Shown here one piece after another: positions 16,043 through 24,915 of a DNA stretch of 59,065 bases. The translations under genes and the position numbers were made by a program. Numbering within the stretch: the first letter of the stretch is position 1; every line of letters starts with the position of its first letter. The stretch is from the NCBI GenBank assembly GCA_017744285.1, contig JAGIBP010000021.1, positions 1 to 59,065 on the forward strand, read 5' to 3'. The DNA comes from Variovorax sp. (GTDB lineage: Bacteria; Pseudomonadota; Gammaproteobacteria; Burkholderiales; Burkholderiaceae_C). The notes beneath the pieces were generated by a model. The model saw only the letters and a program-made list of their open reading frames with translations. It did not search any database and was not told the origin of the DNA.

Positions 16043-16966
16043 ATGAACACAACAACCGAAGCAACCCCGCTGAAGGGCGCACCCGCCGTGGTGTCGTCCG
16101 CCGCGCTGAAGACCTCCATCCAGGTCGAGCGCCTGACTTGCACGATCGGCGCCGAGCTGCGCAACGTCGACCTCGGTGCCGCCTCGCGCGATGCCGAAAC
16201 GGTGGCCGAGATTCGCGCATTGCTGCTCAAGCACAAAGTCCTCTTCTTCCGCGATCAGGACTTCAGCCGCGCCGAACATGTCGCCTTCGCGCGTCATTTC
16301 GGTAACCTGGAGGATCATCCGGTGGCGGGCAGCGATCCCGAAAACCCCGGCCTCGTGCGCATCTACAAGTCGCCGGAAGTCCCGAACGACCGCTACGAAA
16401 ACGCCTTCCATACCGACGCCACCTGGCGCGAGAAGCCGCCGTTCGGTTGCGTGCTGCGCTGCGTCGAAACGCCGGAAGTCGGCGGCGACACGATCTGGGT
16501 GAACATGGCCGAGGCCTATTCCCGTCTGCCGGAAGACGTCAAGGCGAAGATCGACGGTCTGCGCGCCCGCCACAGCATCGAGGCCAGCTTCGGCGCCGCG
16601 ATGCCCATCGAGAAGCGGCTTGCGCTGCATGCGCAGTTTCCCGATGCGGAGCACCCGGTGGTGCGTACGCATCCCGAAACGGGCGAGAAGATCCTCTTCG
16701 TCAACGCCTTCACCACGCACTTCACCAACTTCCACACCGCCGCGAACGTGCGCTTCGGCCAGGACCACGCACCGGGCGGGAGCCTGCTGCTGAACTACCT
16801 CGTCAGCCAGGCCGCGATCCCCGAGTACCAGATCCGCTGGCGCTGGAAGAAGAACAGCGTCGCCTTCTGGGACAACCGCAGCACGCAGCACTACGCGGTC
16901 ATGGACTACCCGCCCTGCCATCGGAAGATGGAACGCGCCGGAATCATCGGCGAGGCCACGTACTGA
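16043..16966 (+). CDS. TauD/TfdA-family 2-oxoglutarate-dependent dioxygenase
   Basis: 307 residues. The Fe(II) triad is visible as His123 and Asp125 in FHTDATW and His283 in QHYAVMDY, with Arg298 in the following segment able to bind 2-oxoglutarate. The fold continues through GAELRNVDLG, HKVLFFRDQDFSRAEHVAFA and GGDTIWVNM, as in TauD and TfdA. These enzymes hydroxylate a carbon next to a heteroatom; TauD releases sulfite from taurine. The substrate here is unknown. It opens the cluster with CoA-ligase, BKACE and transport genes. Confidence 0.93.
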   Translation: MNTTTEATPLKGAPAVVSSAALKTSIQVERLTCTIGAELRNVDLGAASRDAETVAEIRALLLKHKVLFFRDQDFSRAEHVAFARHFGNLEDHPVAGSDPENPGLVRIYKSPEVPNDRYENAFHTDATWREKPPFGCVLRCVETPEVGGDTIWVNMAEAYSRLPEDVKAKIDGLRARHSIEASFGAAMPIEKRLALHAQFPDAEHPVVRTHPETGEKILFVNAFTTHFTNFHTAANVRFGQDHAPGGSLLLNYLVSQAAIPEYQIRWRWKKNSVAFWDNRSTQHYAVMDYPPCHRKMERAGIIGEATY

Positions 16967-17020
16967 TTCGCCCCGCCCGCTTCACCCCGATCTACCCAAC
17001 ACCCAACTGAAAGAGCAATC

Positions 17021-18079
17021 ATGAACTTCCTCGACGGCTCCCTCTTCCCGGAGAACCAGGACAAGCTGGTGATCACCGCCGCGCCTTACGGCCCCGAGTG
17101 GATTCCTTCCGACTTCCCGCAGGACATCCCGGTCACCATGGAACAGCAGGTGCAGAAGGCGGTCGACTGCTACAACGCCGGCGCCAGCGTGCTTCACCTG
17201 CATGTGCGTGAACTGGACGGCAAGGGCTCCAAGCGCCTGTCGATGTTCAACGAACTGATCGCCGGCGTGCGCAAGGCCGTGCCCGACATGATCATCCAGG
17301 TCGGCGGCTCGATCTCGTTCGCACCTGAGAGCGATGGCGCCAACGCGAAGTGGCTGCATGACGACACGCGCCACATGCTGGCCGAGCTCGATCCGAAGCC
17401 GGACCAGGTCACGGTCACCGTCAACACGACGCAGATGAACGTGCTGGAGCACATGGAAGCCGAAGACATCGCCGGCACCTCGCTCGCCGATCCGCAGAAC
17501 AACGCGGCCTACCGCGAAATGATCGTGCCCTCGGGCCCCGGCTTCATCGAGGAGCATGTTCGCCGCCTGAGCGCAGCGGGCATCCAGAGCGCCTTCCAGT
17601 TCTACAACATCAACAGCTTCGAGACGGTCGAGCGCCTGATGCGCCGCGGCATCTACAAGGGCCCGCTGGTGTGCAACTGGGTCGCGATCAGCGGCGGCAT
17701 GGACCAGCCGACCATCTACAGCCTGTCCAACTTCCTGCGCGCCATCCCTGACGGCACCATGCTGACGGTCGAAAGCAGCATGCGCAACGTGCTGCCGATC
17801 AACATGATGGGCATGGCGATGGGCCTGCACGTGCGCTGCGGCATCGAGGACAACCTCTGGAACCAGTCGCGCACCGAGAAGATGTCGACGGTCAAGCAGA
17901 TCGAACAGCTCGTTCGCATGTCGCGCGAGTTTGGCCGTGAAGTGGCCAATGGCAAGGAAGCGCGCGAGATCCTGAAGATCGGCGTGTTCTACGAAACCGT
18001 CGAAGAGACGCTGGCCGCCAACGGCTTCGCGCCCAACCCCAAGGGCCGCCAGCAGGGCTACCTGCGCCGCGTCGCTTGA
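17021..18079 (+). CDS. BKACE-family beta-keto acid cleavage enzyme (DUF849)
   Basis: 352 residues forming a TIM barrel. The Zn-binding His pair is in ASVLHLHVRE, and the conserved Glu/Asn/Arg region includes VGGSISFAPES and PSGPGFIEEHVRRL. The family combines a beta-keto acid with acetyl-CoA to give acetoacetate and a new acyl-CoA, as in lysine fermentation (Kce) and dehydrocarnitine breakdown. The residues that choose the substrate cannot be read with confidence. It lies 54 bp after the dioxygenase, consistent with a shared pathway. The downstream hydrolase begins essentially at its stop. Confidence 0.9.
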   Translation: MNFLDGSLFPENQDKLVITAAPYGPEWIPSDFPQDIPVTMEQQVQKAVDCYNAGASVLHLHVRELDGKGSKRLSMFNELIAGVRKAVPDMIIQVGGSISFAPESDGANAKWLHDDTRHMLAELDPKPDQVTVTVNTTQMNVLEHMEAEDIAGTSLADPQNNAAYREMIVPSGPGFIEEHVRRLSAAGIQSAFQFYNINSFETVERLMRRGIYKGPLVCNWVAISGGMDQPTIYSLSNFLRAIPDGTMLTVESSMRNVLPINMMGMAMGLHVRCGIEDNLWNQSRTEKMSTVKQIEQLVRMSREFGREVANGKEAREILKIGVFYETVEETLAANGFAPNPKGRQQGYLRRVA

Positions 18080-18099
18080 AGATGGAGCGTGACGCCGTG

Positions 18100-18660
18100 A
18101 TGCCGACCGTCCTCATCGTCCCGGGCCTGCGCGACCACGTCGCCGAGCACTGGCAGACGCTGCTGGCCGCCGACCTCGCGGCCAAGGGGCGCAAGGTGCG
18201 CACCGTGCCGCCGATGGGCCGCACCGATCTCGATTGCAAGGCGAAGGTCGCCGCCATCGAGCACGAGGCGCAGGCCATCGACGGCCCGATCGTCCTGGTC
18301 GCCCACAGCGGCGGCTGCGTGATGGTCGCGCACTGGGCGCGCCAGACGCGACGCGCGATCGAAGGCGCGCTGCTGGCCGCGCCGCCGGACTTCGAGCGTC
18401 CGATGCCCGAGGGCTATCCGACCATCGACGAACTGCGCGCCAGCGGCTGGCTGCCCGTGCCGCGCAGGACGCTGCCTTTCCCGAGCATCGTCGCGGCGAG
18501 CCGCAACGACCCGCTCGGCGACTACGCCCGCGTGGCCGCGCTGGCACGCGACTGGGGCAGCCGCCTGTTCGACCTCGGCGAGGTCGGCCACCTGAATCCC
18601 GCGTCCGGCTTCGGCAAATGGCCCCGCGCGGAACTGTTCGTCAGCGAATTGACGAAGTAA
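18100..18660 (+). CDS. RBBP9/YdeN-like serine hydrolase
   Basis: 186 residues, a compact alpha/beta hydrolase. It has PTVLIVPGLRDHVAEHWQT at the start, nucleophile Ser70 in VLVAHSGGC, and the catalytic Asp and His late in the sequence (SRNDPLGDY and EVGHLN). RBBP9/YdeN proteins are small hydrolases with mostly unknown substrates. I start at ATG 18100, where the family homology begins. ATG 18082 and GTG 18097 are alternatives, and the region lies two to twenty bases after the BKACE stop, so coupling is likely. Confidence 0.88.
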   Translation: MPTVLIVPGLRDHVAEHWQTLLAADLAAKGRKVRTVPPMGRTDLDCKAKVAAIEHEAQAIDGPIVLVAHSGGCVMVAHWARQTRRAIEGALLAAPPDFERPMPEGYPTIDELRASGWLPVPRRTLPFPSIVAASRNDPLGDYARVAALARDWGSRLFDLGEVGHLNPASGFGKWPRAELFVSELTK

Positions 18661-18765
18661 CTGACACCCAGGGCACCCGCGGAACCGGCTTTGCCGGGCC
18701 GCCGGGTGCGCCCCCGGAGAGGGGGTGGCGCAGCGACACGAAGTGCGCGCAGCCTGGGGGTGATT
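18661..18765. repeat. GC-rich intergenic repeat-like element
   Basis: The 120-bp gap holds short complementary blocks such as CCGGCTTTGCCGG, GCCCCCGGAGAGGGGG and GCGACACGAAGTGCGC. This resembles the dispersed intergenic elements seen in Variovorax and related genomes. The blocks can fold into hairpins. Copy number elsewhere cannot be judged from this window. Confidence 0.45.
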
Positions 18766-18783
18766 TCTAACTAGGAGACAAAC

Positions 18784-19755
18784 ATGGCCAAGGCCATTCG
18801 CTTTCATGAAACCGGCGGTCCGGAAGTCCTGCGCCTGGAGAACGTCGAACTCGGCGAACCCGGCCCGGGCCAGGCGCGCGTGCGCCACACCTACATCGCG
18901 GTCAACTTCATCGACATCTACTTCCGCACCGGCCGCTATCCGCTGCCGCTGCCCAATGGACTGGGCTCGGACGCGGTCGGCGTGGTCGAGGCGGTCGGTC
19001 CCGGCGCGACGGACATCAAGGTCGGCGATCGCGTCGGCTACCTGATCGGCCCGCAGGGTGCGTATTCCGACGTGCGCGTGATGCCGGCCGAAGTGCTGAT
19101 CCCGCTGCCCGATGGCGTCTCCGACCGCACGGCGGCCACGCTGATGATGAAGGGCATGACGGCGCAGTACCTGTTCCGCCAGGTCTTCCCGCTCAAGGGC
19201 GGCGAGACGATCCTCTATCACGCGGCAGCCGGCGGCGTCGGCCTCATCGCCTGCCAGTGGGCACGCGCGATGGGCGTGACGATGATCGGCACGGTCAGCA
19301 CCGACGAGAAGGCCGAGATCGCCAAGGCCAACGGCTGCGCCTACACGATCGTGACCTCGCGCGAGAACATCGCCAAGCGCGTGCGCGAGATCACCGACGG
19401 CAAGGGCGTGCCGGTTGTCTACGACTCGGTCGGCAAGGACACGCTGGAAGCATCGCTCGACAGCCTGCAGCCGCGCGGCTCGCTGGTGAGCAACGGCACC
19501 ACCTCGGGACCGGTGGTGATCGATTCGCAGCTGCTCGCCGTGAAGGGCTCGATCTGGGTCACGCGGCCGGCGATGATGCACTACATCACCCCGCGCTCGC
19601 ACATGCTGGAGATGGCTGACGAACTCTTCAGCCACGTGCTCGCAGGCCGCATCGTGAGCGAGCCGAAGCAGACGTTCGCGTTGGCAGATGCCGCCGACGC
19701 GCACCGTGCGCTCGAATCGCGCAAGACCACCGGCGCGACGGTGCTGGTGCCCTGA
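18784..19755 (+). CDS. Zinc-independent NADPH:quinone oxidoreductase family protein
   Basis: 323 residues of the MDR superfamily. It has a GroES-like N-terminus (PLPNGLGSDAVGVVEAVGPG), a Rossmann nucleotide motif in ILYHAAAGGVGLIACQWARA, and STDEKAEIAKANG after it. The catalytic and structural Zn ligands of alcohol dehydrogenases are absent, as in QorA/zeta-crystallin-type quinone reductases and crotonyl-CoA reductase relatives. The Shine-Dalgarno taggagacaaac precedes the ATG. Its place between the hydrolase and the MFS gene suggests a reduction step in the same pathway. Confidence 0.9.
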   Translation: MAKAIRFHETGGPEVLRLENVELGEPGPGQARVRHTYIAVNFIDIYFRTGRYPLPLPNGLGSDAVGVVEAVGPGATDIKVGDRVGYLIGPQGAYSDVRVMPAEVLIPLPDGVSDRTAATLMMKGMTAQYLFRQVFPLKGGETILYHAAAGGVGLIACQWARAMGVTMIGTVSTDEKAEIAKANGCAYTIVTSRENIAKRVREITDGKGVPVVYDSVGKDTLEASLDSLQPRGSLVSNGTTSGPVVIDSQLLAVKGSIWVTRPAMMHYITPRSHMLEMADELFSHVLAGRIVSEPKQTFALADAADAHRALESRKTTGATVLVP

Positions 19756-19770
19756 AGCGAGGGGACAGCC

Positions 19771-21129
19771 ATGGACATGCATGCCCTCGACTCGAAACAA
19801 GGGTCCGACACCTACCTGTTCGGACCGCGCCAGGCGTGGTTCGCCTTCGCGATGACGCTCGGCCTGATGATGGTCGACTACATCGACCGCCAGGTGATCG
19901 TTTCGCTCTTTCCGCATCTGAAGCAAGCCTGGGGCCTTTCGGACAAGCAGCTCGGCGCGCTGGTGTCGGCGGTGTCGGTCACCGTCGCCGTGGGCGGCAT
20001 CCCGATCGCGCTCATCGCGGACCGCTTCAGCCGCGTGAAGAGCATCGTCGCGATGGCGACGATCTGGAGCCTCGCTTCGATCTCCTGCATGTTCACGCGC
20101 AACTTCGGCCAGTTGCTGGCCGCGCGTGCGGCGGTGGGCCTCGGTGAAGCGGGGTACGGCTCGGTTGGCGCGGCACTCATCGCGAGCCACTTTCCGGCAC
20201 GCATGCGCGGTGCGCTGATGGCGGCCTTCTTCTCCGCCGCATCGATCGGCTCGGTGCTGGGCGTGATGCTCGGCGGCGTCATCGCCGCGCGCTGGGGCTG
20301 GCAGGCTGCGTTCGGCGTGGTCGGCGTGCCGGGGCTGGTCCTTGCGCTGCTTTACATCAAGGTGCGCGACTATCGCACCGTCGAACTCACGCCGCGCATC
20401 GAACAGGCCACCCGTTCGACGCAAGGCACGGCGCGCGCCATCATCAAGCGGCTGATGCGTTCGCGCACCTTGCTGTGGGTCTGTATCGCCGCTCCGGCGC
20501 AGCTGATCCTGGTGTCGGCCATCTGGGCGTGGCTCCCGAGCTTCCTCAACCGTGTGCACGGCATGACGCCCGAGCAGGCCGCGATCAAGGCCGCGCTGGT
20601 GGTCCTGTGTGGCGCCCTTGGCAGCGTGGTCTGGGGCGCGGTCGCCGATCGCGCCGGCAAGAAGCGTCCCGCGGCCAAGCTGCAGGTGACGGCGGTTGTC
20701 TGCATCGCCTCGGCAGCGGTACTCGCACTGGGCTTCGGTGCCGAGCACATCGGGCTGGTCCTGTCGAAGCAGGCGCAGTTCGCGCTGCTGGTGTTCGGGG
20801 GCTTCCTGATGACCTGCTCGGTGGGCGTCGTCGCGGCCGTCGTCATCGACGTGATCCATCCCGGCATCCGTGCCACCGGCGCTTCGGTGCTGTCGCTGTT
20901 CCAGAACCTGCTTGGCCTGGCCATGGGGCCGCTGGTCGCGGGCTTCCTGTCGGACGCGTGGTCGCTCGAACACGCGCTGATCGCCATGCCTGTCTTCGGT
21001 CTGCTGGCTGCGGGCGCCTTCATGCGTGCCTCGCGCAGCTATGGGGCTGATCTCCAGCGCGCATGCGAAACCGCAGAAGCCGAACCTGAATCCGCGCCCG
21101 TAGGCGCCCCCAACAGCGTGCCGGCCTGA
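19771..21129 (+). CDS. MFS transporter
   Basis: 452 residues with twelve predicted membrane helices. The loop-2/3 motif is GGIPIALIADRFSRVKSIVA, with a charged loop between helices 6 and 7. The N-terminal MVDYIDRQVIVSLFPHLKQ is typical of the aromatic-acid/anion:proton symporter-like and spinster-type MFS groups. It is likely the inner-membrane uptake or export route for the cluster's substrate. It begins 15 bp after the reductase gene with gaggggac as Shine-Dalgarno. Confidence 0.9.
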   Translation: MDMHALDSKQGSDTYLFGPRQAWFAFAMTLGLMMVDYIDRQVIVSLFPHLKQAWGLSDKQLGALVSAVSVTVAVGGIPIALIADRFSRVKSIVAMATIWSLASISCMFTRNFGQLLAARAAVGLGEAGYGSVGAALIASHFPARMRGALMAAFFSAASIGSVLGVMLGGVIAARWGWQAAFGVVGVPGLVLALLYIKVRDYRTVELTPRIEQATRSTQGTARAIIKRLMRSRTLLWVCIAAPAQLILVSAIWAWLPSFLNRVHGMTPEQAAIKAALVVLCGALGSVVWGAVADRAGKKRPAAKLQVTAVVCIASAAVLALGFGAEHIGLVLSKQAQFALLVFGGFLMTCSVGVVAAVVIDVIHPGIRATGASVLSLFQNLLGLAMGPLVAGFLSDAWSLEHALIAMPVFGLLAAGAFMRASRSYGADLQRACETAEAEPESAPVGAPNSVPA

Positions 21130-21174
21130 GCCTGCGTCACGCAACCCTCTCAACTGAATTTACGGACCAAGCCC

Positions 21175-22818
21175 ATGAACGGATTGATGATGGATCAGCC
21201 CCTGCTGATCTCCAGCCTCCTCACCCACGCCGAACGCCATCACGGCGAACAGCAGATCGTCTCGCGCCGCGTCGAAGGCGACGTGCATCGCTACACCTAC
21301 CGCGACATGGGCGGGCGCGCCCGCCGGCTCGCCAATGCGCTCGCCGCCCGCGGCATCGAGCAGGGCGACCGCATCGCCACGCTGGCCTGGAACGGCTACC
21401 GCCACATGGAGCTGTACTACGCGGTCTCCGGCTCCGGCGCGGTGCTGCACACGCTCAACCCGCGCCTGCACCCCGACCAGGTGGTGTGGATCGCCGACCA
21501 TGCCGAAGACGAGATCCTCTTCTTCGACCTGACCTTCCTGCCGCTGATCGAGGCCATCGCCTCGCGCGTGTCCACCATCAAGGCTTTCGTCGCGATGACC
21601 GACCGCGCGCACATGCCGGCCTCCTCGAAGGTGCCGAACCTGCTGTGCTACGAAGAGCTGATCGACGACCACACGAGCGACTTCCGCTGGCCGGTGTTCG
21701 ACGAGAAGACCGCCTCGTCGCTGTGCTACACCTCGGGCACCACGGGCCACCCGAAGGGCGCGCTCTACAGCCACCGCTCGACGATGCTGCACACCTACGC
21801 CGCCGCGCTGCCCGATGCCCTCAATTGCTCGGCCCGGGACGTGATCCTGCCGGTGGTGCCGATGTTCCACGTCAACGCCTGGGGCCTGCCGTACATCGCG
21901 TGCATGGTCGGCGCCAAGCTGGTGTTCCCGGGGCCGTGGCTCGACGGCAAGTCGCTGCACGACCTGTTCGAGGCCGAAGGCGTGACCGTCTCTGCCGGCG
22001 TGCCCACCGTGTGGCAGGGCCTGCTCGCGCATGTCGAGAGCAACGGCCTTCGCTTCAGCACCATGCGCCGCACGATCATCGGCGGCTCGGCCTGCCCGCC
22101 CGCGATGATGCGCGCGTTCCAGGACCGCTACGACGTGCAGGTGCTGCACGCGTGGGGCATGACCGAGCTGAGCCCGGTCGGCACCGTGTGCACGCTCAAG
22201 CCGTGCCACCAGTCGCTCGATGCCGGACAGCGCCTGGCGATCCAGTCGAAGCAGGGCCGGTCGGTGTTCGGCATCGACATGAAGATCGTCGGCGAGGACG
22301 GCGCCGAGCTGCCGCACGACGGCAAGACCGCCGGCGAGCTGATGGTGCGCGGCCCGTGGGTGATCTCGGGCTACTTCAAGGGCGAGGGCGCGGGGCCGCT
22401 GGTCCATGGCTGGTTCCCCACCGGCGATGTCTCGACCATCGACGCCGACGGCTTCATGCAGATCACCGACCGCAGCAAGGACGTGATCAAGTCGGGCGGC
22501 GAGTGGATCGGATCGATCGACCTGGAGAACATCGCGATGGCGCACCCGGCGGTCGAGATGGCCGCCTGCATCGCCGCGCGCCACCCGAAGTGGGACGAGC
22601 GCCCGCTGCTCGTCGTGGTGAAGAAACCGGGCCAGGAAGTGACGCGCGACGAGCTCATCCGCTACTACGACGGCCGCATCGCCAAGTGGTGGACGCCGGA
22701 CGACGTCGTCTTCGTCGAGGGCATTCCGCTCGGCGCGACCGGCAAGGTGCAGAAGAACCTGCTGCGCGACGCGCACGGCGACCACCTGATGGCCACGAGC
22801 GGGTCGAGGTTCGCATGA
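21175..22818 (+). CDS. Acyl-CoA ligase, DmdB-like (AMP-forming)
   Basis: 547 residues of the ANL superfamily. The phosphate loop is SLCYTSGTTGHPKGALYSHR (near residue 185), the adenine region is HAWGMTELSPV, and the hinge and C-terminal lysine regions are GWFPTGDVSTIDADGFMQIT and GATGKVQKNLL. The N-terminus (MDQPLLISSLLTHAERHHGE) closely matches ligases that activate fatty acids and 3-methylthiopropionate (DmdB). It forms an acyl-AMP then acyl-CoA in the cytoplasm. The start overlaps nothing, and the stop overlaps the next gene by ATGA. Confidence 0.92.
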   Translation: MNGLMMDQPLLISSLLTHAERHHGEQQIVSRRVEGDVHRYTYRDMGGRARRLANALAARGIEQGDRIATLAWNGYRHMELYYAVSGSGAVLHTLNPRLHPDQVVWIADHAEDEILFFDLTFLPLIEAIASRVSTIKAFVAMTDRAHMPASSKVPNLLCYEELIDDHTSDFRWPVFDEKTASSLCYTSGTTGHPKGALYSHRSTMLHTYAAALPDALNCSARDVILPVVPMFHVNAWGLPYIACMVGAKLVFPGPWLDGKSLHDLFEAEGVTVSAGVPTVWQGLLAHVESNGLRFSTMRRTIIGGSACPPAMMRAFQDRYDVQVLHAWGMTELSPVGTVCTLKPCHQSLDAGQRLAIQSKQGRSVFGIDMKIVGEDGAELPHDGKTAGELMVRGPWVISGYFKGEGAGPLVHGWFPTGDVSTIDADGFMQITDRSKDVIKSGGEWIGSIDLENIAMAHPAVEMAACIAARHPKWDERPLLVVVKKPGQEVTRDELIRYYDGRIAKWWTPDDVVFVEGIPLGATGKVQKNLLRDAHGDHLMATSGSRFA

Positions 22819-23825
22819 CCAGCCTGTCGATCGCGGCGTGGCCGGCGCGCAGCCGCACGCTGTTCCCGGGCGTGCTCGCGTGCGCGGTGGTGGCCGCGGC
22901 CTCCACCTTCCTGTCGCAGCACTACGGCGCGCCGGTGATGCTGTTCGCGCTGATCCTCGGGATGGCGATGAACTTCCTGTCGGTGGACGGCGCCTGCAGG
23001 CCCGGCATCGAATTCACCGCGCGGCAGGTGCTGCGCTGGGGCGTGGCGCTGCTGGGCCTGCGCATCACGGCGGCGCAGGTCGTGGCGCTGGGCTGGCATC
23101 CGGTGGTGCTGGTGATGCTGTCGGTGGTGGTGACGATCGGCGTGTCGATGGTGGTGGCCAGGCTCATGGGCTTCAACACGCTGTTCGGCCTCCTGAGCAG
23201 CGGCGCGACCGCCATCTGCGGCGCCTCGGCGGCGCTCGCGCTCGCGGCGGCGCTGCCCGCGCATCCGCAGAAGGAGAAGGCGACGCTCTTCACGGTGGTG
23301 GGCGTCTCGGCGCTCTCGACTTTCGCGATGATCGCCTACCCGATGATCGCGCGCGCCCTGGGGCTGGACGACCACGCCTCGGGCGTGTTCCTCGGCGCGA
23401 CGATCCACGACGTGGCGCAGGTGGTAGGCGCGGGCTACGGCATGTCGAAGGACACCGGCGACATCGCCACCGTGGTGAAGCTCATGCGCGTGGCGATGCT
23501 GCTGCCGGTGATCGTCTTCGCCGTGATGTGCGCGCGGGCCAGCGGCATGCAGGCGGGCGGCGCGCGTCCGCCGCTGTTGCCCTGGTTCGCGGTCGCCTTC
23601 GCGCTGCTGGTGGCGATCAACAGCACCGGCTGGCTGCCGGGCGCGCTCACGGAACTGGGCGGCGACTTCTCGCGCTGGTTCCTGGTGGCGGCCATCGCGG
23701 GCATCGGCATGAAGACCCAGCTTCGCGACCTGGCCACGGTCGGGCTCAAGCCGGTGGCGCTGATGCTGGGCGAGACCGTGTTTCTCGCGATACTCGCGCT
23801 CGCGCTGCTGCGCTGGGCGGCCTGA
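22815..23825 (+). CDS. YeiH-family putative sulfate/sulfite exporter
   Basis: 336 residues, about ten membrane helices. The family repeats are RITAAQVVALG, NTLFGLLSSGATAICGASAA and GATIHDVAQVVGAGYGMS. This family (Cons_hypoth698, COG2855) is called the putative sulfate exporter family, because relatives sit beside sulfonate-degrading genes and are thought to remove sulfite or sulfate. It overlaps the ligase stop (ATGA), so expression is coupled. The presence of this gene is the main hint that the cluster handles a sulfur-containing compound. Confidence 0.85.
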   Translation: MTSLSIAAWPARSRTLFPGVLACAVVAAASTFLSQHYGAPVMLFALILGMAMNFLSVDGACRPGIEFTARQVLRWGVALLGLRITAAQVVALGWHPVVLVMLSVVVTIGVSMVVARLMGFNTLFGLLSSGATAICGASAALALAAALPAHPQKEKATLFTVVGVSALSTFAMIAYPMIARALGLDDHASGVFLGATIHDVAQVVGAGYGMSKDTGDIATVVKLMRVAMLLPVIVFAVMCARASGMQAGGARPPLLPWFAVAFALLVAINSTGWLPGALTELGGDFSRWFLVAAIAGIGMKTQLRDLATVGLKPVALMLGETVFLAILALALLRWAA

Positions 23826-23854
23826 ACCCGGAAAATGACGAGGAGAGAAGGAAC

Positions 23855-24850
23855 ATGAATCCGAATCAACGGCGGCGCCGGCTCGTCCAGGCCGCGTGCC
23901 TTTCCTGCCTGGGCGTGGCGAGCCTGTCGTCGCACGCCCAGCCGGGCGCGAAGTGGCCCCAGAAGGTCGTGCGGATCATCGTGGCGGGGCCCGCCGGAGG
24001 GACCGCCGAAATCGTGGCGCGGCTGGTCGGCGACCAGCTGTCGAAAGACACCGGCCAGCCTGTCGTGGTCGACCCGAAGCCCGGCGCGGGCGGCGCGCTC
24101 GCGGTCAACGAGCTCTCGCTCGCGCCGCATGACGGCAGCACGCTGCTGGTCGGCGTGAGTTCCCTCGTGAGCGAGATCCCGCACATCGTCAGGCTGAAGA
24201 ACGACATGGCCAAGGAGATCCGCCCGGTGGCCGAGCTCGGGCGCGGCGGCCTGGTGATGGTGGGTGCGCCGTCGGTGCCCGCCGACAACTTCGCCGACCT
24301 GGTGCGCTGGGTGAAGGCCAACCCCGGCAAGGTGAGCTACGCCTCGTACAGCCCCGGCACCGTGTCGCACGTGATCGGTCTGCAGCTCAACAAGGCGGCA
24401 GGCCTGGACATGACGCACGTCGGCTACAAGGGCTCGACGCCCGCGCTGACGGACGTGGTGGGCGGCCACGTGCCGCTGATGTTCGACGGCCTGGCCACCT
24501 CGCTGCCGATGATCAGGGCCGGCAAGCTCAAGGCCTTCGCGGTCAGCACACCCCAACGCTCGGCGTTGCTGCCGGACGTGCCGACGTTCGCCGAACTCGG
24601 CTATCCGCAGCTCGAGACCGTGTCGTGGATGGGGCTGTGGATCAAGCCCGACGTGCCCGCCGCCGTGCAGGCGAGCGTGCGCGAGGCGACGCTCGAGGCG
24701 CTCTCGCAGCCGGCGGTTCGCGCGCGCCTGCTCGATGCCGGCCTGGAAGCGGGCAGCACGCGCGGCCCCAACGAACTGATGGCGTCGCTGATGAGCGACT
24801 ACCAGCGCGTGGGCGAGGTGCTGAAGTCGATCGACTTCAAGCCCGAGTAG
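23855..24850 (+). CDS. Bug/TctC-family tripartite tricarboxylate receptor
   Basis: 331 residues with a signal peptide (RRRRLVQAACLSCLGVASLS, cleavage near SHAQP). The Bug fold follows: VVRIIVAGPAGGTAEIVARL, DPKPGAGGALAV, SYSPGTVSHVIG and the LTDVVGGHVPLMFDGLATS block. Bug receptors bind dicarboxylates, amides or aromatic acids in the periplasm. No TctA/TctB genes follow, as is usual for most Bordetella-type Bug genes. The Shine-Dalgarno gaggagagaagg supports the start. It closes the catabolic cluster and probably supplies or senses its substrate. Confidence 0.92.
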   Translation: MNPNQRRRRLVQAACLSCLGVASLSSHAQPGAKWPQKVVRIIVAGPAGGTAEIVARLVGDQLSKDTGQPVVVDPKPGAGGALAVNELSLAPHDGSTLLVGVSSLVSEIPHIVRLKNDMAKEIRPVAELGRGGLVMVGAPSVPADNFADLVRWVKANPGKVSYASYSPGTVSHVIGLQLNKAAGLDMTHVGYKGSTPALTDVVGGHVPLMFDGLATSLPMIRAGKLKAFAVSTPQRSALLPDVPTFAELGYPQLETVSWMGLWIKPDVPAAVQASVREATLEALSQPAVRARLLDAGLEAGSTRGPNELMASLMSDYQRVGEVLKSIDFKPE

Positions 24851-24882
24851 GGCGCCTTGATCCGGCCTGCGGCGCTCACTAT

Positions 24883-24908
24883 CCTTTGCGATCCACTTGT
24901 CGCAAAGG
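24883..24908. promoter_or_regulatory. Perfect inverted repeat over the DUF5996 ribosome-binding site
   Basis: CCTTTGCGA (24883-24891) and TCGCAAAGG (24900-24908) are 9-bp complementary arms with an 8-base spacer. The right arm overlaps the Shine-Dalgarno aaaggag of the gene starting at 24916. It could be a terminator of the upstream cluster, an operator, or a stem that hides the ribosome-binding site. Confidence 0.55.
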
Positions 24909-24915
24909 AGCCGCG

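Noticed and set aside
18058..21153. 1031-residue open frame on the minus strand
   Set aside because: It spans four well-supported plus-strand genes and is rich in Arg, His and Asp in the manner of a shadow frame. No motif was recognisable.
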